From positions 36,652,201-36,716,200 of the forward strand of contig OX463810.1 in the NCBI GenBank assembly GCA_949825045.1: 64,000 nucleotides of DNA. The letters are read 5' to 3'. Position 1 is the first letter of the stretch. Every line of letters begins with the position of its first letter. The position numbers were made by a program, and so were the translations under genes. Under the pieces are notes generated by a model. The model made no database searches. It was not told where the DNA came from and was given only the letters and a program-made list of their open reading frames with translations. Shown piece by piece: positions 60,904-64,000 of the stretch. The DNA comes from Argyresthia goedartella. Taxonomy: Eukaryota; Arthropoda; Insecta; Lepidoptera; Argyresthiidae.

Positions 60904-62734
60904 CGTAACGTATTTTTTAGAACATTATCTTATTTATAAAAATAAATTAAAATAAACTTAACGTATGTATGTATTTGAAGAAAATAAAAACGCGGCAAAT
61001 TCCTAGACTAATATTTTTTTGTCGGAAAAGCAAAGGCATCAAGCTCATACGGCCTCGTCGGTTTTCGTAATTTTATTTAATAATCATAACTGCATAATAA
61101 ATGCGTATTCCTTATTCAAAAATATATAATACAAACTCAATGATGTAAACACAGATGTAGTTCAGTATAAATTTCGGTAAGTATTCCAAATTTAAATCAC
61201 ATTCTCCTCCTAGAGGATGAATGAAATACAGTACAATTTTCTTTCCCTGTTTTTAACAGATTAAAAATGACTATTGTTATGTTCGCTTTTTGTGGCATAG
61301 AATGTCACTTTTTTGAGCAAGTGGTACGAAAAAACTTTATTGAACTGACGTCACAAATGTACAAACTACCAATCTGCTAAGTTAAAACAGTTTCATAGGG
61401 TCCATACAAAGTTCAACCCCCATCCCCCTTAGCTCCTTATTTGAAATATCACTTGCTTGGTTGACGACTCTTACCTATAAACTACCTGTGTTGGCGAGGT
61501 ACAAGTCAAACTCCGCACACAAGCTGTCAGAAGTCGGAGGCTCGAGACCATTGGTATTACAGTTCCCGACTCCATGTATTCCGAGGTAACCTTCCCATGC
61601 CCGTGGTCCGTCCCAACATGATTGTTGCAGTAACCCAGCAAAATTATTTCATCCTGCGACGGTTTTTTTCTAAGAATGCAGCGTAGGAGGTCACGTTATA
61701 GTGTGGATTTATTTTCATCTCTAGATGTAAGGGTGTGTGCGTGCTGACAATATGGAAGTACAGATGTAGTGAATAATCCTTTCCTTTCGTATTTTCTCGG
61801 AAATGTTCGTTTTTGTCTTACTACTTCACTCGCACTCAGTACCCATCGAGACAACGTAGGGAACGGTCGCATTGCAAGAGGAAGTATTTATATAGAGTAG
61901 TTAATACCACAGAAATATTTTGTTGATATTTATGTTAGATTTTGTGATAAACTTCATGGACTCGTGCATTAATGCAGGCCACCTATATATTTTTTTTTGA
62001 CTTTACATTTCACTCTTGTCTGTCATTTTTGTAAATAATAAACATTGACTTTATTCGATCCACATTAACAATTTATAACAGACATGCCGAAAGCACTAAG
62101 AAAAGGGAAACGTTTAGAGATCGGCAAGCCTGCGAAGTTATTTTCAATATTTACTTATATTTCTATTTATATTGTTATAAAAAAGGTCTGCAAAATCCTA
62201 CTGTAATTTTGACTTATAGTTAGACTTTTGGGGTTCCAATCCTTATAGAGTCATTAGATCATCCCAGCCGGAATTTGGTTTTGGAATTTTTATCAATGCG
62301 TTTTATGGAAATAAAACTTCCTCAGTAACTAGTTATATTTTTATTTACCTAATGAATTCTTTATATGATAGAATCGTGGTGGTTTTAACATCTCAGTGTA
62401 ATATACGTCAAACGGGCAATTTGACATTTGACATTGATAAATAAAGTATGCGATTTATTTGATACCTACACGCACAGATAACTTATCTGTTATCTTATCT
62501 TATCCTACAGTTATCTTATCTGTGCCTACACGTAATTTAATAATACAGTAATTCATAGACACATCGGCACCATTCGGGTGTTATCGTTGTTCCGAGTTTT
62601 GCCGATAGGAAAGGATTATTCACGTTCGATTAGAGTTAAAGACTTAAGGTAATACTTAGCACGATCATTGATTGTCAATGGCAATTCCTGTTGTGATCGT
62701 GGAATATATAGATTATCTTTCGAAGGCCAGACAA
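60904..62734. other. Intergenic DNA
   Basis: AT-rich. A small symmetric stretch with 'gcacagataacttatctg' and 'ttatcttatctgtgc' occurs at 62470-62530. No genes are seen. Confidence 0.5.
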
Positions 62735-63300
62735 ATGTAAAATCATGGGATGCACCCAATATCCAAGTACTGGCACCCACTTTACAACGTCATCGTACGT
62801 AGGAAAGACCTGCGGGATGCCCACATCATCAGGGCTATGAGAGGGGCTCAGGGCTGGACAGACCATCGTATAACACGATCGAAGATGCGACTATCCCTTA
62901 AACTTCCACGTAGAGCACTCCATTAAAAACCAGAAAAATTGGCTTACTCTAAACTTGTTACTTGCGCAGATCTCCGTTTTCAACTTGATAATGATTTTGG
63001 TGCCACGAGGGTAGATAAAGATGACATGTCCATAAATTAAGGATGGCGCTCTTTTGCGTAACAACTTCATGCTAGTGCTTCATGTATTGTTGAGAAACCA
63101 CTGAGAAGAAATCAGGACTGGTTTGATGACACTGATGTGGACATCCAGAAACTAGTAGAAGACATCAGACATGCTCTCAAAAATCCGCCAAATGCAACCG
63201 ACCGGAAGGCAGCTCAGCACGGACTTAAATCTAAAGTGCCCGAACTAAAGGATAAATGGTGGCTGGAAAAAGCTCGGGAACTGCAACGCTATTCAGTTGC
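62735..63300 (+). pseudogene. LINE endonuclease/linker fragment
   Basis: Frames read LYNVIVRRKDLRDAHIIRAM, RGAQGWTDHRITRSKMRLSL, then after breaks RNQDWFDDTDVDIQKLVEDI and KVPELKDKWWLEKARELQ. The TDHR block is the C-terminal His block of an APE endonuclease, and the rest is the linker before RT. There are several stops and no RT. Confidence 0.7.
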
Positions 63301-64000
63301 GCAACTTTGTGTGTCTCGTTCAGTAGAAGTCTCGGCAATCGAAGCGAACTTCGGGCAATAATGTGTGCTCTGCAGAATAAGTTGCCGCTGAACTTACGCC
63401 CGACCGAAGTTTGCTGTACGCTATAACGCAACGTAATTTCGGCGTTTTGTGTCGACAGTAATTCGAATAGCATTGCAGGCGCAGTCATGCCGAACCTCGG
63501 TCGCGTATCTTCGGCACAGTGTGTTTAGACACAAAGACCGCTCCGATATTCACGCGCGACGGCGCATGTCGACTCACTTTACAAATGGAGATACTCGCTC
63601 GACTCTTAATCACTGTACGTACTCGCACATTCTCGACTCGCACTAACTGGCACGTGCCCGTGTGACCGGGCGGCGACCGGCGGCGTCGCTAACCGCCACA
63701 CGCTGAGTTTGATGGTTAAATGAAACAAGGCAATCAGTAATTTGTTCAGTTTATTCTTAAATTAATGCAGACTAGAATAATACTCTTAGAAATGAGAACA
63801 ACAATAGTTATTTCACATGTTACAGTGTATACCGGACGCCAAGTATCTTGGCGCCTAAGCGAGGCCACTATCTCTCCCTCTCGCCGATGTATGTATCTCT
63901 CTTGTTCCCATGCGCCGCTACTACTACTCCCTCCAGGCGGCATCCAGGCTTCCAAGAAACTTGCCGTCAGGTATCAGCATTACCTACATCTATCAGCATT
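63301..64000. other. Window end, nothing recognised
   Basis: Mixed composition with GC-richer DNA at 63400-63700. No gene is supported. Confidence 0.5.

Overview
This is a gene-sparse, transposon-rich insect genomic window, most likely from a moth or butterfly (Lepidoptera). The host genes are intron-containing eukaryotic genes with GT-AG splice sites and insect-like protein sequences. The repeats include an R4/Dong element flanked by TAA repeats, CR1/L2-, RTE- and I/R1-like LINEs, a copia-like LTR element, tRNA-derived SINEs, Helitron-like repeats beginning TCCTACTAATATTATAAA, and many hairpin or inverted-repeat elements. The Lepidoptera assignment is an inference from this repeat content.

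Five host genes are recognised. (1) ACADVL, a very-long-chain acyl-CoA dehydrogenase, on + from the left edge to 13678; seven exons are visible and the gene starts upstream of the window. The first visible exon lies in a 155-bp tandem array of near-identical exon copies. (2) MCAT, mitochondrial malonyl-CoA:ACP transacylase, on - with five exons from 33367 down to 15590, encoding 379 residues; its last intron is 15.6 kb and packed with mobile elements. (3) A ZNF706 homologue on + (36480-39445; two coding exons; 77 residues). (4) XPA, the nucleotide-excision-repair damage-verification protein, on - (40797-39866; two exons; 275 residues), convergent with ZNF706. (5) UBE2N/bendless (Ubc13) on + (43131-43586; intronless CDS; 151 residues). 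A possible small secreted-peptide gene follows UBE2N.

The most unusual object is at 1531-4866 on the minus strand. It is a structurally complete copia-like LTR retrotransposon with matching LTRs, a CTGAC target duplication, a tRNA-iMet-like primer-binding site and a polypurine tract. Its integrase and most of its reverse transcriptase are replaced by about 1.2 kb of intron-free host coding sequence resembling the coiled-coil region of centrosomal protein CEP162.

Other mobile elements, left to right: a LINE RNase H fragment (4.9-5.9 kb); a SINE (7.9-8.2 kb); inverted-repeat elements (14.4-15.5 kb); a long decayed LINE (16.6-21.0 kb); an R4/Dong element (21.0-24.6 kb) inside the tail of a CR1-like LINE; an unplaced RT-like element (26.2-28.2 kb); a Helitron-like cluster (28.9-30.0 kb); LINE and SINE fragments (31-35 kb); a long-TIR foldback element (44.9-45.9 kb) and a second TIR element (46.2-47.6 kb); a nearly intact CR1/L2-like LINE (48.1-51.6 kb); a Helitron helicase relic (55.3 kb); a CR1 copy next to an RTE copy (55.8-60.6 kb); a tyrosine-recombinase-like fragment (60.7 kb); and a LINE endonuclease fragment (62.7-63.3 kb). 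All motif and family calls come from reading the sequence; no database search was run.
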